A program made the translations under genes and the position numbers. From positions 1 through 64,000 of the forward strand of contig CANQOA010000002.1 in assembly GCA_947625355.1 (NCBI GenBank): a stretch of 64,000 nucleotides of DNA. The letters are read 5' to 3'. This DNA is from an uncultured Oscillospiraceae bacterium (GTDB lineage: Bacteria; Bacillota; Clostridia; Oscillospirales; Oscillospiraceae). Shown one piece after another: positions 1 to 9,069 of this stretch; the first letter of the stretch is position 1, and each line of letters starts with the position of its first letter. A model generated the notes under the pieces. The model was not told the origin of the DNA, searched no databases, and worked only from the letters and a program-made list of their open reading frames with translations.

Positions 1-296
1 CCCATGCCGCAGGAGGCGATGTCCCACTCGGCGTTGGCTTCCATCATGGCGGGGCCGCCGGTGAAGCAGATGTACTCGAGCTCGATGTTCAGCGCGTCGA
101 ACACGCCCAGCTTATCCGCGAACAGGAACGGATAGGACAGCGGGGAGCCGGTGAAGAAGCCGATGCGGAGGGTCTGGGGCTCGTCAAAGGGAGTCAGGCC
201 CCAGGTCAGGTCCTCCTCAGCGTCCGCCGCGAAGGCGGCGGGGGCTATGGCCATGACCATCGCCAGGACCAGCAGCCAAGAGAGCAGTTTTTTCAT
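1..296 (-). CDS. ABC transporter substrate-binding protein (SsuA/NMT1-like), partial, runs off window start
   Basis: Manual minus-strand translation MKKLLSWLLVLAMVMAIAPAAFAADAEEDLTWGLTPFDEPQTLRIGFFTGSPLSYPFLFADKLGVFDALNIELEYICFTGGPAMMEANAEWDIASCGM; signal peptide followed by SBP-like fold sequence. Confidence 0.7.
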   Translation of the reverse strand, partial: MKKLLSWLLVLAMVMAIAPAAFAADAEEDLTWGLTPFDEPQTLRIGFFTGSPLSYPFLFADKLGVFDALNIELEYICFTGGPAMMEANAEWDIASCGM

Positions 297-408
297 TGTG
301 TTTCCTCCTTAGATAGTTTTTATTGTTGTCGGTCAAATAAGGCCGGCCGGGATATCAGATACGCGCCTGTCCGCGCCGCCGGGCCCGGCCGGCCGGGCTC
401 ACGTCACA

Positions 409-1902
409 TCAGCCGCAGCAGCAGTGGCCGGCGCCGTCCCGGGAATGGCTGTTCTCGGCCGGGTCCTTCATGCACAGGTGCACCGCTCCGGTGGTGAAGG
501 TGCGGGGCAGGGCCAGGATGTTGGGGTGCGGCCCCACGTATTTTTTCATGGCGTCCGCCAGGGCCTCCTCCACGGTGGCCCGGGTCTTGAGGCCCATAGA
601 GCGGGCGATGCCCGGCTCCCGGGCGCCCACGATATAGATGGCGCTGGTGTGCTCCTCGGCCAGGTGGCCGCAGCTCATCATGCTGAAGCCGTGGAAGGGA
701 TGGAAGGCGTTGGCGAAGCGGTACTTGTCCGTATACTCCTTGCGGGTGGCGAAGTACTCGCCGTAGCGGTCCATATCCGGCAGGATCTGCATGTAGTCGT
801 GCTGGAACATCTCATACAGCTCCCGCAGATAGGGCCAGCGCTCGTCGTGGAACCAGCCGTCGCAGATGCTGGGCACGATGAACACGCAGTGGTCGGCCAT
901 CACCCGCTTGTGGCGGATGACCTGGGCGGACAGGGCCTGCATCATCTGGATGGGGTTGGTGCCCATGCCGGGGCCGTAGTGGAAGTTGGTGGGCATGCCG
1001 AACACCACCACGTCGTATTTCTTCTCCGCCCAGTGGACGTACGTGCGCTTGTCGGCCATCTTCCAGGAGACAGGCTGCATTTCCTTGGCCCAGCCGGAGT
1101 TGATCTCGATCTGGCGGGACTTGGAGTCCAGCACCGCGTCGCAGCAGAAGAACTTGTGGCCCATCTTCTCCTCCATCAGCATGCCCTGCTCGTCGAACTT
1201 CGAGCGCATGACGCTGTGGGTGGACACGGGCACGAAGTCGGGCGCGTGCATGACGCGGGGGATGTGGTGGCCGGCGATGGAGCGCCAGTGGGTGATGCCG
1301 GTGGCGCAGTGCTTGTAGCCGCCGGAATAGCCGCCGTAGGGGTTGCCCTGGGTGTGGCCGATGAGGATGGGAAGGTCCGCGTCAAAGACGTACTTGTTCA
1401 TGAGCACATGGTCGCCGGAGGCGGTGAAGCCCAGGTCCACCATGTGGTCATAGTCCTCGCTGTCGTGGCTGGTGATCTGGCCGGTGGGATAGAACTCGTT
1501 GAAAAGCTCCTCTCCCAGGATGGTGCGCATCTCGGGCACCGTGGCGCGGGGATGCAGGCCGTTGGAGATGAGCAGCAGGATGTCCTTCTTCTCCACGCCC
1601 ACGCTGTACAGCTCGTCCAGGCAGGCCCGGATGGACACCTTCCGGTGGCTGGTGGGCTGGTTGCCGCCCTTGACGATGTCGGGGATGACGAACACCACCG
1701 TCTTGCCGGGGCCGGCCAGCTCCTTCAGGGGGGGCATGCCGATGGGATCACGGATGCTCTCCAGGGTGGCGGCGTAGAGGCTGTCCCAGTCCTGGGGAAG
1801 GCACGGCGGATCGGGCACCGTCTCGCCGGGGACGAACACGTCGGTCCAGTCGGGCAGCTCCGCGCCCATCATGCCGTGGCCATATTCAAATTCCAATTTC
1901 AT
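409..1902 (-). CDS. LarA-like (DUF2088) nickel-pincer lactate racemase family protein
   Basis: 497 aa; NGLHPRATVPEM and GNPYGGYSGGYKHCATGITHWRSIAGHH resemble the LarA HxxT and SGGxK motifs. Confidence 0.75.
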   Translation of the reverse strand: MKLEFEYGHGMMGAELPDWTDVFVPGETVPDPPCLPQDWDSLYAATLESIRDPIGMPPLKELAGPGKTVVFVIPDIVKGGNQPTSHRKVSIRACLDELYSVGVEKKDILLLISNGLHPRATVPEMRTILGEELFNEFYPTGQITSHDSEDYDHMVDLGFTASGDHVLMNKYVFDADLPILIGHTQGNPYGGYSGGYKHCATGITHWRSIAGHHIPRVMHAPDFVPVSTHSVMRSKFDEQGMLMEEKMGHKFFCCDAVLDSKSRQIEINSGWAKEMQPVSWKMADKRTYVHWAEKKYDVVVFGMPTNFHYGPGMGTNPIQMMQALSAQVIRHKRVMADHCVFIVPSICDGWFHDERWPYLRELYEMFQHDYMQILPDMDRYGEYFATRKEYTDKYRFANAFHPFHGFSMMSCGHLAEEHTSAIYIVGAREPGIARSMGLKTRATVEEALADAMKKYVGPHPNILALPRTFTTGAVHLCMKDPAENSHSRDGAGHCCCG

Positions 1903-1926
1903 TTTTCAGGCTCCTTCTTTTGTCAG

Positions 1927-2841
1927 TCACTGAAAGCTGTCGTAATGGCGCTCAAAGACCTTATACAGGGCGCTGGTGTCCTGCATCCCCAGGCCGTCGG
2001 CGCTGGCAAGCTCGTTGTACATCTGCACGGTGCCGGCGATCAGGGAGGGCGCGTTGGCCTGCTTCGCCATCTGCAGGGCCAGCCGGGTGTCCTTGATGAG
2101 CAGGTCCACGGTGAACGCCGGGGTCTCGAAGGCCTCGTTGACGATGCACTTGCCCACCTCCCGGAACAGACCGCTCACCGTGGCGGCGCTGCTGGAGGCG
2201 ACGGTGTCATAAAACACCTTCTTGTCGATGCCCACATGGTCGCAGATCGCCATGACCTCGCTGCTGATGGCATTGATGCAGGAGAACATCATCTGGTTGA
2301 GCAGCTTCAGGGCGTTGCCGGCGCCGTGGCCGCCCACGTGGACGGCGTTGGCCGCGAAGGTGAGAAGCACGGGCTTGGCGTATTCCAGCGCCGCGGGGTC
2401 GCCGCCGGTGGGGAGCATCCACTTGCCCGTGGCGGAGGGACGGCCCAGGATGGGGCAGTCCAGATAGGCCGCGCCGGTCTTTTCCACCCCCTCGGCGTTG
2501 CGGCGGGTGGTATCCGGGTCCACGGTGCTGGTGTCGATGACCACCTGGCCGGCGTGCAGCTCCGGGAGCATGCCGCCCTTGCCGAAGATCACCTCGTCCA
2601 GCTGGGCGGGGCCGGGCAGGGACATGATGATGACGCTGGCCTCACGGGCCACGCCGGCCGGGTCGGCCGCCACCTGGGCGCCCATCTTGCCGGCGCGCTC
2701 GGCGGCGGCGGGGAACGCGTCGCAGGCCACCACCTTGTAACCGGCCTGCAGCATGACCTCCAGCATGCAGCAGCCCATGCGCCCGCAGCCGATCAGGCCA
2801 ACTTTCTCGATCTTATCGCTCAATGCGGTCCAGGACGTCAT
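1927..2841 (-). CDS. NAD(P)-dependent oxidoreductase, 3-hydroxyisobutyrate dehydrogenase family
   Basis: VGLIGCGRMGCCMLEVMLQAGY Rossmann motif; IDTSTVDPDTTRRNAEGVEKTGAAYLDCPILGRP; GAGNALKLLNQMM. Start set at MTSW with AAGGAGG upstream. Confidence 0.85.
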   Translation of the reverse strand: MTSWTALSDKIEKVGLIGCGRMGCCMLEVMLQAGYKVVACDAFPAAAERAGKMGAQVAADPAGVAREASVIIMSLPGPAQLDEVIFGKGGMLPELHAGQVVIDTSTVDPDTTRRNAEGVEKTGAAYLDCPILGRPSATGKWMLPTGGDPAALEYAKPVLLTFAANAVHVGGHGAGNALKLLNQMMFSCINAISSEVMAICDHVGIDKKVFYDTVASSSAATVSGLFREVGKCIVNEAFETPAFTVDLLIKDTRLALQMAKQANAPSLIAGTVQMYNELASADGLGMQDTSALYKVFERHYDSFQ

Positions 2842-4837
2842 AGAGAACACCTCCTTCAGCATCTTTGGGAACGTCCACATTCAAAAGCTTCGCCAGGGTC
2901 GGGGCCACGTCGATGATCCGCGCGGGGTACTTGCAGGTGTACTGGGGCACGCCCGGGCCCACCATCAGCATGCAGGCGTGCATGTCGTGGAGCGTGGGCT
3001 CCGCCAGATGGACGCCGGTGAAGTTGCCGCACACCGCGGAGTAGTCGCCGCCGTTCTCCGCCACGATGTCCGCGATCAGGTCCGGGAAGTTCTTGCACAG
3101 CCGGGCCTCCTCATAGAGCTCCCGGTTGGCGATCATGCGCTCGGAGCCGTCGCGGTATTTGATCGCGGAGCGGTAGATGAACGGATGGGACATATAGCCG
3201 GGCTTCCAGGCGTACAGCACGTCGCCCACCCGGTCGAAGCCGGGTCCCTCGTAGATGCCCAGCCGGCCGGCCTCCTTTTTCTTCAGGGCGTAGGCCACCA
3301 CGTTCTCGCCCGTCTCGGGGTTGCGCATGGCCAGAAGGGTGTTGATGATCTTCTCCTGGACCTTCTCATAGTCCTCCGGCTCCACGATGCCGTGGGGGTC
3401 GCGGCCTTTGAGGTTGATGAAGATGTGCGCGTGGCAGGGCTCCAGGGGATGGCACATGGTCTTGTCCCAGTCGATGGTCAGGTTGGAGGGGTCGTCCGTG
3501 GACAGGTCCAGGTTGTATTTGAGCAGGCCCGCCCGCGCCAGATGCTCCTTCACGAAGGGATTCCAGTCCAGATGGGTCATGCCGTGGTCGGAGATGAGCA
3601 CCACATATGTATTGTCCAGATCCACCGCCTCCAGGATCTTGCCGATGTTCTCGTCCACCTGGCGGTAGACCTCCCGGATCATATGCCAGCAGAAGGGGGC
3701 GGTGCGCTCGCTGTAGACGCGGGCGGTGGGCTCGATGCCGGCGTACAGGGCGTGCTCGATGTGGTCGATGGTCCCCACCCAGGAGAAGGCCATATCCCAC
3801 TGCTGGTGCTCCAGCACGTAGCGGGTGGCGTTGCCCCACCAGTTGGCGTGCAGATTCAGCTGCTCCAGATAGAGGTCGGAGTTCATCCAGCCGTCCATGA
3901 AGGCCCAGGGGTCGTCCACCTCCATGTACACGCCCGCCACCTTCTCCACTTCCTTGCTCAGGCTGGCGGGCACCGAGTAGGGCTCGGCCATGTTGATGGA
4001 GCTCTGGTAGAGCTTGAAGTCCTTGCCGTCGGGGCTCAGCTCCAGGATCTGGAAGCGGAAGCGGCCGTCTCTCTGGTAGTCCCGGGCATGGAAGTTCTTG
4101 GTGATCCAGGGCCCGTAATCGCCCATGGCGATGTCGGTGACGGCCTGGGAGGCGTCCTTGCTCTCAGAGATGAGCATCCGGTCATAGCCGGCCTCGGAGG
4201 TGGCATAGACCAGCACGAACATCTTGTAGCCCTCCACATAGGTGGGCGGCACGGTGATCTCAAACTGCAGGCAGGGCTTTTTGCTCTCCGGCAGGTTGGT
4301 CCAGCCCTCCGCCGGCTCGGTCTGCACCTGGACGGCGCGGCCGGGGATCTGGTTGCAGTGCAGAAGCTTATTGGAGAAGCAGGCGCTGGAGGCCACGTCC
4401 CACAGCGGCATGTAGAAATACCGGAACGGCGGGTTCAGGGACCCGGCCAGCTGGCAGCCGTCCTCCTCGGTGATGGCCCCCATGGGGAAGGTCACCGGCC
4501 AGTTGATGAGGGCCGTCTTTTTGCCCAGGCGCTTGCCCACGTCCCACAGCGTCTCGCACAGCACCTCGTTGCGGTCGAAGGAGGTGTGCCAGTGGTCCAG
4601 CTCCTCCCCCTGGTGCTTGACCATCAGGCTGGGCACGCCGTTGGTGCCGGAGCCCGCGCCGCTGACGATGGCGGTCCACGCCGCGGCGGTCAGAGGCGGG
4701 AACACCGTCTCCAGCCGGGAAAAGACGCCCCGCTGCATCAGCTTGGCCGTGTTGGGCATGGCGCCCTCCTCCACGAACTTCTGCACCAGGTCGGGCATGG
4801 CGGCGTCCAGGCCCAAAAACAGAATCTTTTTGTCCAT
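2813..4837 (-). CDS. Type I phosphodiesterase/nucleotide pyrophosphatase (alkaline phosphatase superfamily)
   Basis: MDKKILFLGLDAAMPDLVQKFVEEGAMPNTAKLMQRG...; VLISDHGMTHLDWN; start at second ATG after TTAGGAGGC. Confidence 0.8.
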   Translation of the reverse strand: MDKKILFLGLDAAMPDLVQKFVEEGAMPNTAKLMQRGVFSRLETVFPPLTAAAWTAIVSGAGSGTNGVPSLMVKHQGEELDHWHTSFDRNEVLCETLWDVGKRLGKKTALINWPVTFPMGAITEEDGCQLAGSLNPPFRYFYMPLWDVASSACFSNKLLHCNQIPGRAVQVQTEPAEGWTNLPESKKPCLQFEITVPPTYVEGYKMFVLVYATSEAGYDRMLISESKDASQAVTDIAMGDYGPWITKNFHARDYQRDGRFRFQILELSPDGKDFKLYQSSINMAEPYSVPASLSKEVEKVAGVYMEVDDPWAFMDGWMNSDLYLEQLNLHANWWGNATRYVLEHQQWDMAFSWVGTIDHIEHALYAGIEPTARVYSERTAPFCWHMIREVYRQVDENIGKILEAVDLDNTYVVLISDHGMTHLDWNPFVKEHLARAGLLKYNLDLSTDDPSNLTIDWDKTMCHPLEPCHAHIFINLKGRDPHGIVEPEDYEKVQEKIINTLLAMRNPETGENVVAYALKKKEAGRLGIYEGPGFDRVGDVLYAWKPGYMSHPFIYRSAIKYRDGSERMIANRELYEEARLCKNFPDLIADIVAENGGDYSAVCGNFTGVHLAEPTLHDMHACMLMVGPGVPQYTCKYPARIIDVAPTLAKLLNVDVPKDAEGGVLYDVLDRIER

Positions 4838-4852
4838 GTTCATGCCTCCTAA

Positions 4853-5017
4853 TTTTACGAAAACATTTGATTTCACGAAATTCCTATTCCATTATTAGGA
4901 AAAGCTGTTGATATTTAGCCGAATCGTCACACTCTCTTCTCGATTAAAATTGTACATATCGCACAATCATCTGTCAACGGTTAATTACCCAATCGTTTGC
5001 GCACAATTTCGTAAATT
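4853..5017. promoter_or_regulatory. Intergenic region with three TTT(n)ACGAAA/TTTCGTAAA-type inverted repeats, candidate LacI-family operators
   Basis: TTTTACGAAAA (4853-4863), ATTTCACGAAAT (4870-4881), AATTTCGTAAATT (5005-5017) between divergent cassette and lacI-type gene. Confidence 0.45.
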
Positions 5018-5130
5018 TTCACGCTTTTGTTGTAATTTGCGCGGGGATATGATAAGATACCCCTCGTCTGACGGCGGCGCCGGCGTCCCGGCCATGATCC
5101 GACTGCCGTCCGACGGAAGGAGCACACAGC

Positions 5131-6150
5131 ATGAATCTGAAGGATATAGCAAAGCTGGCGGGCGTATCCCCCTCCACCGTCTCCCGGGTGGTCAACAGCG
5201 GCGACACCTCCGCCGCCAGCCGGGAGACCCAGGAAAAGATATGGTCCGTCGTCCGCATGGAGGGCTATATCCCCAACCAGACCGCCCGCAGTCTCCGCCG
5301 GCCCCAAAACCCGCCCAAGCGGACCATCCGGGAGATCGACTGCGTCTATGCCCGCATCGCCGGGTCCCTGATCGACCCCTTCTTCACCACCCTGATGCAC
5401 CACGTGGAGGTGGAGGCCATGGCCCGGGGCTACAACCTGCGCTACCAGTTCTCCATCGCCGACCTGGAGCCGGAGAAGTTCAGCAACTCGGTCTCCAACG
5501 TGGAGGCCGCCATCGTGCTGGGCCGCATCGACGAGCGGGCTCTGAAAAAGCTCCAGCAGTACTATAAGCACCTGGTCTGCACCGGTCTGCAGGAGACGGA
5601 CTTCCCCGTGGACCAGGTCGTCAGCAGCGGCTACCGCGCCGCCTATAGCTGCGTGGAATACCTCCACTCCCTGGGTCACCGGGACATCTGCTATCTGGGC
5701 GAGGTGGAGAACGAGCAGCGCTACCTGGGCTACGCCGACGCCATGGGCAAACACGGCGTCCAGGACACGCTGCCCTATGTGGCGGAGGCCATGTTCACCC
5801 CCGCCGGCGGCTTTGAGGCGGTCAACCAGCTGCTGGAGCGCCGCCAGAGCTTCACCGCCATCCTCTGCGCCAACGACATGCTGGCCGTGGGCGCCATGCG
5901 GGCTCTGAAGGAGCACGCCCTGCGCATCCCCCGGGACGTGTCCCTGGTGGGCATCAACGACATGGAGACCGTCCGCTACATGGACCCCATGCTGACCACC
6001 GTGAACATCCCGCTGGAGGAGATGGGCCGGCATGTGGCCAAGCTGCTCATCGACCGCATCGAGGGCGGTCACCGGCTGCCGGTGAAGATCGCGCTGCCCA
6101 ACGCCCTCATCCTCCGGGAGTCCAGCGGCCCCGTCCGGCCGGAGCCGTGA
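5131..6150 (+). CDS. LacI family transcriptional regulator
   Basis: MNLKDIAKLAGVSPSTVSRVVNSGD HTH and periplasmic-binding-like C-terminal domain. Confidence 0.95.
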   Translation: MNLKDIAKLAGVSPSTVSRVVNSGDTSAASRETQEKIWSVVRMEGYIPNQTARSLRRPQNPPKRTIREIDCVYARIAGSLIDPFFTTLMHHVEVEAMARGYNLRYQFSIADLEPEKFSNSVSNVEAAIVLGRIDERALKKLQQYYKHLVCTGLQETDFPVDQVVSSGYRAAYSCVEYLHSLGHRDICYLGEVENEQRYLGYADAMGKHGVQDTLPYVAEAMFTPAGGFEAVNQLLERRQSFTAILCANDMLAVGAMRALKEHALRIPRDVSLVGINDMETVRYMDPMLTTVNIPLEEMGRHVAKLLIDRIEGGHRLPVKIALPNALILRESSGPVRPEP

Positions 6151-6198
6151 GCACAAGATTTATGGTAATCATATTATGTTAACTCTATCTCTATAGCA

Positions 6199-6225
6199 GG
6201 GAGCAAGGCCGCCGGCCTTGCTCCT
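6199..6225 (+). terminator. Rho-independent terminator-like hairpin after lacI-type gene
   Basis: GAGCAAGGCC-GCC-GGCCTTGCTC followed by CTTCTCT. Confidence 0.6.
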
Positions 6226-6253
6226 TCTCTGTTCCGGGGCTGCCCCGGCCGCC

Positions 6254-6290
6254 GGAACTGGTCTTATAAAAATATCCGAAACTGGCTCTT
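6254..6290 (+). promoter_or_regulatory. Candidate PdxR/MocR-type direct repeats upstream of pyridoxal kinase
   Basis: GGAACTGGTCTTATAAAAATATCCGAAACTGGCTCTTTTTATA: ACTGG repeats at 6257-6261 and 6281-6285. Confidence 0.35.
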
Positions 6291-6348
6291 TTTATAGGGC
6301 CAATTTGTGGTATAGTCATCCCACAGACAAAAAATGGAGGTTCGAGCG

Positions 6349-7200
6349 ATGAAACGGATCATGACGATACAAGACCTGTCCTGCTTCGGCAAGTGCTCGC
6401 TGACGGTGGCCCACCCCATCATGTCCGCCATGGGGCTGGAGGTATGCCCGATCCCCACGGCCATCCTGTCCACCCATACAGCGGGCTTCCAGGATTGGAC
6501 GTTCCGGGACCTGTCCGCCGACCTGCCCCGGATCGAGGCCCACTGGAAGAGCCAGGGCCTGACCTTTGACGGCATCAGCACCGGGTATCTGGGCAGCGGG
6601 GAGATGATCGGCATGGTGGCCGACTACTTCCGCGCCTTCCCGGAGGCGGTCAAGATCGTGGACCCGGTGTTCGCCGACAACGGGCGGCTGTATCCGGCCT
6701 TCGACCAGGCGTACGCCGCCGGCATGGCGGGCCTGTGCGCCCAGGCGGACGTGATCGTGCCCAACCTGACGGAGGCGGCCTTCCTGCTGGGTGAGGAGTA
6801 CGTCGCCGGCGGGTATGACGAGGACTATATCCACGGGTTGCTGCGCCGGCTGGCGGCGCTGGGCTGCCGCGTCGCGGTGGTGACGGGCGTGAACTACGAC
6901 GGCGTCCATCAGGGCGCCGTGGCCTACGACAGCGCCGCGGACAGCTTTACCCAGTATTTCCGGGAGAACATCGACGTGTCCTTCCACGGCACCGGGGACA
7001 TCTTCACCTCCGCGCTGGCGGGCGCCATCGTCCTGGGCAAGTCCCTCGGCGACGCGCTGCGCGTCGCGGTGGACTACACGGTGGACTGCATCCTGGCCAC
7101 CATGCCGGAAAAGGAGACCCACTGGTACGGGGTCAAGTTCGAGGCATGCCTGCCGGGGCTGATCCGCGCCGTGCAGGGAGACAAGGCGGCGTCCGTCTGA
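6349..7200 (+). CDS. pdxY: Pyridoxamine/pyridoxal kinase (PfkB/ribokinase-like fold)
   Basis: MKRIMTIQDLSCFGKCSLTVAHPIMSAMG...VDPVFADNG...SFHGTGDIFTSALAGAI; SD GGAGG 8 nt before ATG 6349. Confidence 0.85.
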   Translation: MKRIMTIQDLSCFGKCSLTVAHPIMSAMGLEVCPIPTAILSTHTAGFQDWTFRDLSADLPRIEAHWKSQGLTFDGISTGYLGSGEMIGMVADYFRAFPEAVKIVDPVFADNGRLYPAFDQAYAAGMAGLCAQADVIVPNLTEAAFLLGEEYVAGGYDEDYIHGLLRRLAALGCRVAVVTGVNYDGVHQGAVAYDSAADSFTQYFRENIDVSFHGTGDIFTSALAGAIVLGKSLGDALRVAVDYTVDCILATMPEKETHWYGVKFEACLPGLIRAVQGDKAASV

Positions 7201-7228
7201 GCCGCCACCTTTCCGGACAAAGCGCCAA

Positions 7229-7261
7229 AGCGCCGTCCCGGCAGCCTGCCGGGACGGCGCT
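7229..7261. terminator. Perfect 15-bp hairpin terminator between convergent genes
   Basis: AGCGCCGTCCCGGCA-GCC-TGCCGGGACGGCGCT. Confidence 0.75.
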
Positions 7262-7287
7262 CTCTTTCGCGGCGGCAGGGGCCTCCG

Positions 7288-7512
7288 TCACCACTCGTAT
7301 CGCAGCTCGTCCTTTTGAAATCCGTAATCGTCCAAAAACCGCGCCAGGTCCGCGTCATTGCGGATCAGCACGACCTCCACGAATTTTCCCGTGGCGGTAT
7401 CCCTATAACCAGCCACCTTCTCGCCGGTACAGATGCTGGCGCGGATGACCGGCTCCTTGCCGGTCCTGTCAAAGGCCGGCGCGCGCTTTTTTCTGCCAAA
7501 CACTGCCCTCAC
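7288..7512 (-). CDS. Small conserved-looking protein of unknown function (C-terminal FLDDYGFQKDELRYEW)
   Basis: ORF track ORF; minus strand TTGCGG-N16-TATAAT promoter overlaps the upstream ATG (7539), so start is more likely the GTG at 7512 or 7503. Confidence 0.5.
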   Translation of the reverse strand: MRAVFGRKKRAPAFDRTGKEPVIRASICTGEKVAGYRDTATGKFVEVVLIRNDADLARFLDDYGFQKDELRYEW

Positions 7513-7661
7513 CCGCTTTCCCAAGGATATAACGCGCATTATACGTGTATGATATTGTACCGCAAACGGCCGCTTCTGGCAATAGGTCCGATCTACCCAG
7601 CGCGTTTTGCCTTGCGCCCGGCCGAAAAACATCTTATAATAGGATCAAGGGGGGTTGGACC

Positions 7662-8507
7662 GTGAAATGGCGACGCACGCCGAAGATGCAATCGCTGAAG
7701 GAGACCGTCCACCGCAAACCCGCCGTGGCCGCGGTGTATTTCGTGCTGCGGGCGCTGGTGATCCTCACCATGATCCGGCAGTTCATCAACGGGGACTATG
7801 AGAACGTGTTCCTGTGCGCGCTGACGCTGGTGCTGTTCGTGATGCCGGCCTTCCTCGAGCGGCGGCTGCGCATCGACTTTCCCGACACCATGGAGATCGT
7901 CATCCTGCTGTTCATCTTCGCCACGGAGATATTGGGCGAGATCCGCTCCTATTACACCACGTTCCCCGGCTGGGACACGGTCATGCACACCCTCAACGGC
8001 TTTCTCTGCGCGGCGGTGGGCTTCTCCCTGGTGGATATGCTGGACCGCAACGAGCGGTTCTCCCTGTCCCTGTCGCCGGTGTTCCTGGCGCTGGTGGCGT
8101 TCTGCTTTTCCATGACCATCGGGGTGCTGTGGGAATTTTTCGAGTGCGCCGCCGACACGTTCTTCCTCCGGGACATGCAGAAGGACGCCGTTTTGGACGC
8201 CATCTCCACCGTGGCCCTGGACCCCACCGGCGGCAACACCCCGGTGGTCATCCGGAACATCGAGGACGTGATCGTGGTCTCCGGCGGCCAGCAGATCCCC
8301 TTGGGATTGGGCGGGTATCTGGACGTGGGGCTGCGGGACACCATGAAGGACCTGTTCGTGAACTTCATCGGCGCGGCGGTGTTCTCCAGCATCGGCTATT
8401 TCTATCTGATCGGCCGGAGCAAGGGCCGCTTCGCCCGCCGCTTCATCCCCCAGGTGCTGGAGGACGGGGACGCCCCGGAAAAGGCCGAGCCCCCCGCGCA
8501 GACTTGA
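7662..8507 (+). CDS. Polytopic membrane protein of unknown function
   Basis: GTG start after AAGGGGGG; several hydrophobic helices; FPGWDTVMHTLNGFLCAAVGFSLVDML and MTIGVLWEFFECAADTFF. Confidence 0.7.
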   Translation: MKWRRTPKMQSLKETVHRKPAVAAVYFVLRALVILTMIRQFINGDYENVFLCALTLVLFVMPAFLERRLRIDFPDTMEIVILLFIFATEILGEIRSYYTTFPGWDTVMHTLNGFLCAAVGFSLVDMLDRNERFSLSLSPVFLALVAFCFSMTIGVLWEFFECAADTFFLRDMQKDAVLDAISTVALDPTGGNTPVVIRNIEDVIVVSGGQQIPLGLGGYLDVGLRDTMKDLFVNFIGAAVFSSIGYFYLIGRSKGRFARRFIPQVLEDGDAPEKAEPPAQT

Positions 8508-8527
8508 CTGATAAGGAGCTGCATAAC

Positions 8528-8989
8528 GTGTATAAGATCCTATTCGTCTGCCACGGCAACATCTGCCGCAGTCCCATGGCCGAATTCGTGATGCGGGACC
8601 TGGTGAAACGGCAGGGCCTGGCAAAGCAGTTTCTCATCGCCTCCGCCGCCACCAGCACCGAGGAGATCGGGAACCCCGTCTATCCCCCCGCCCGGCGGAT
8701 GCTCCAAAAGCACGGCATCGACTGCGCCGGCAAGACCGCCCGGCAGATGACCCGCAGGGACTACGACCAATACGACCTGCTGATCGGCATGGACGGGGCC
8801 AATCTGCGCAGCATGCGCCGCATCTGCGGCGGCGACAGGGCCAACAAGCTGCGGCTGCTGCTGGAATACACCGACCGACCCGGCGATGTGGCGGACCCCT
8901 GGTATACCGGGGACTTCGAGGCGACCTGGCGGGACGTGAACGACGGCTGCCGGGGCCTGCTGACCGCCCTCCGGGAGGGCTTGACCTGA
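8528..8989 (+). CDS. Low molecular weight protein-tyrosine phosphatase
   Basis: ILFVCHGNICRSPMAEFVM (CX5R P-loop) and DPWYTGDFEATWRDV. Confidence 0.9.
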   Translation: MYKILFVCHGNICRSPMAEFVMRDLVKRQGLAKQFLIASAATSTEEIGNPVYPPARRMLQKHGIDCAGKTARQMTRRDYDQYDLLIGMDGANLRSMRRICGGDRANKLRLLLEYTDRPGDVADPWYTGDFEATWRDVNDGCRGLLTALREGLT

Positions 8990-9004
8990 AACGACCCGCC
9001 GGGG

Positions 9005-9033
9005 TTGACAGAATGCCCCGGCGGGTGTATAAT
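9005..9033 (+). promoter_or_regulatory. Consensus sigma-A promoter of lic-like operon
   Basis: TTGACA (9005-9010), 17-nt spacer, TATAAT (9028-9033). Confidence 0.85.
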
Positions 9034-9069
9034 ACGTCTATGTTCACGAAACGAGGTTTTATTGAGTAC

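Noticed and set aside
424-2916. Long plus-strand ORF (830 aa) opposite the LarA/HIBADH genes
   Set aside because: Antisense shadow of high-GC coding DNA: His/Gly/Val/Ala-rich, no recognisable domain, while the minus strand encodes clear families.
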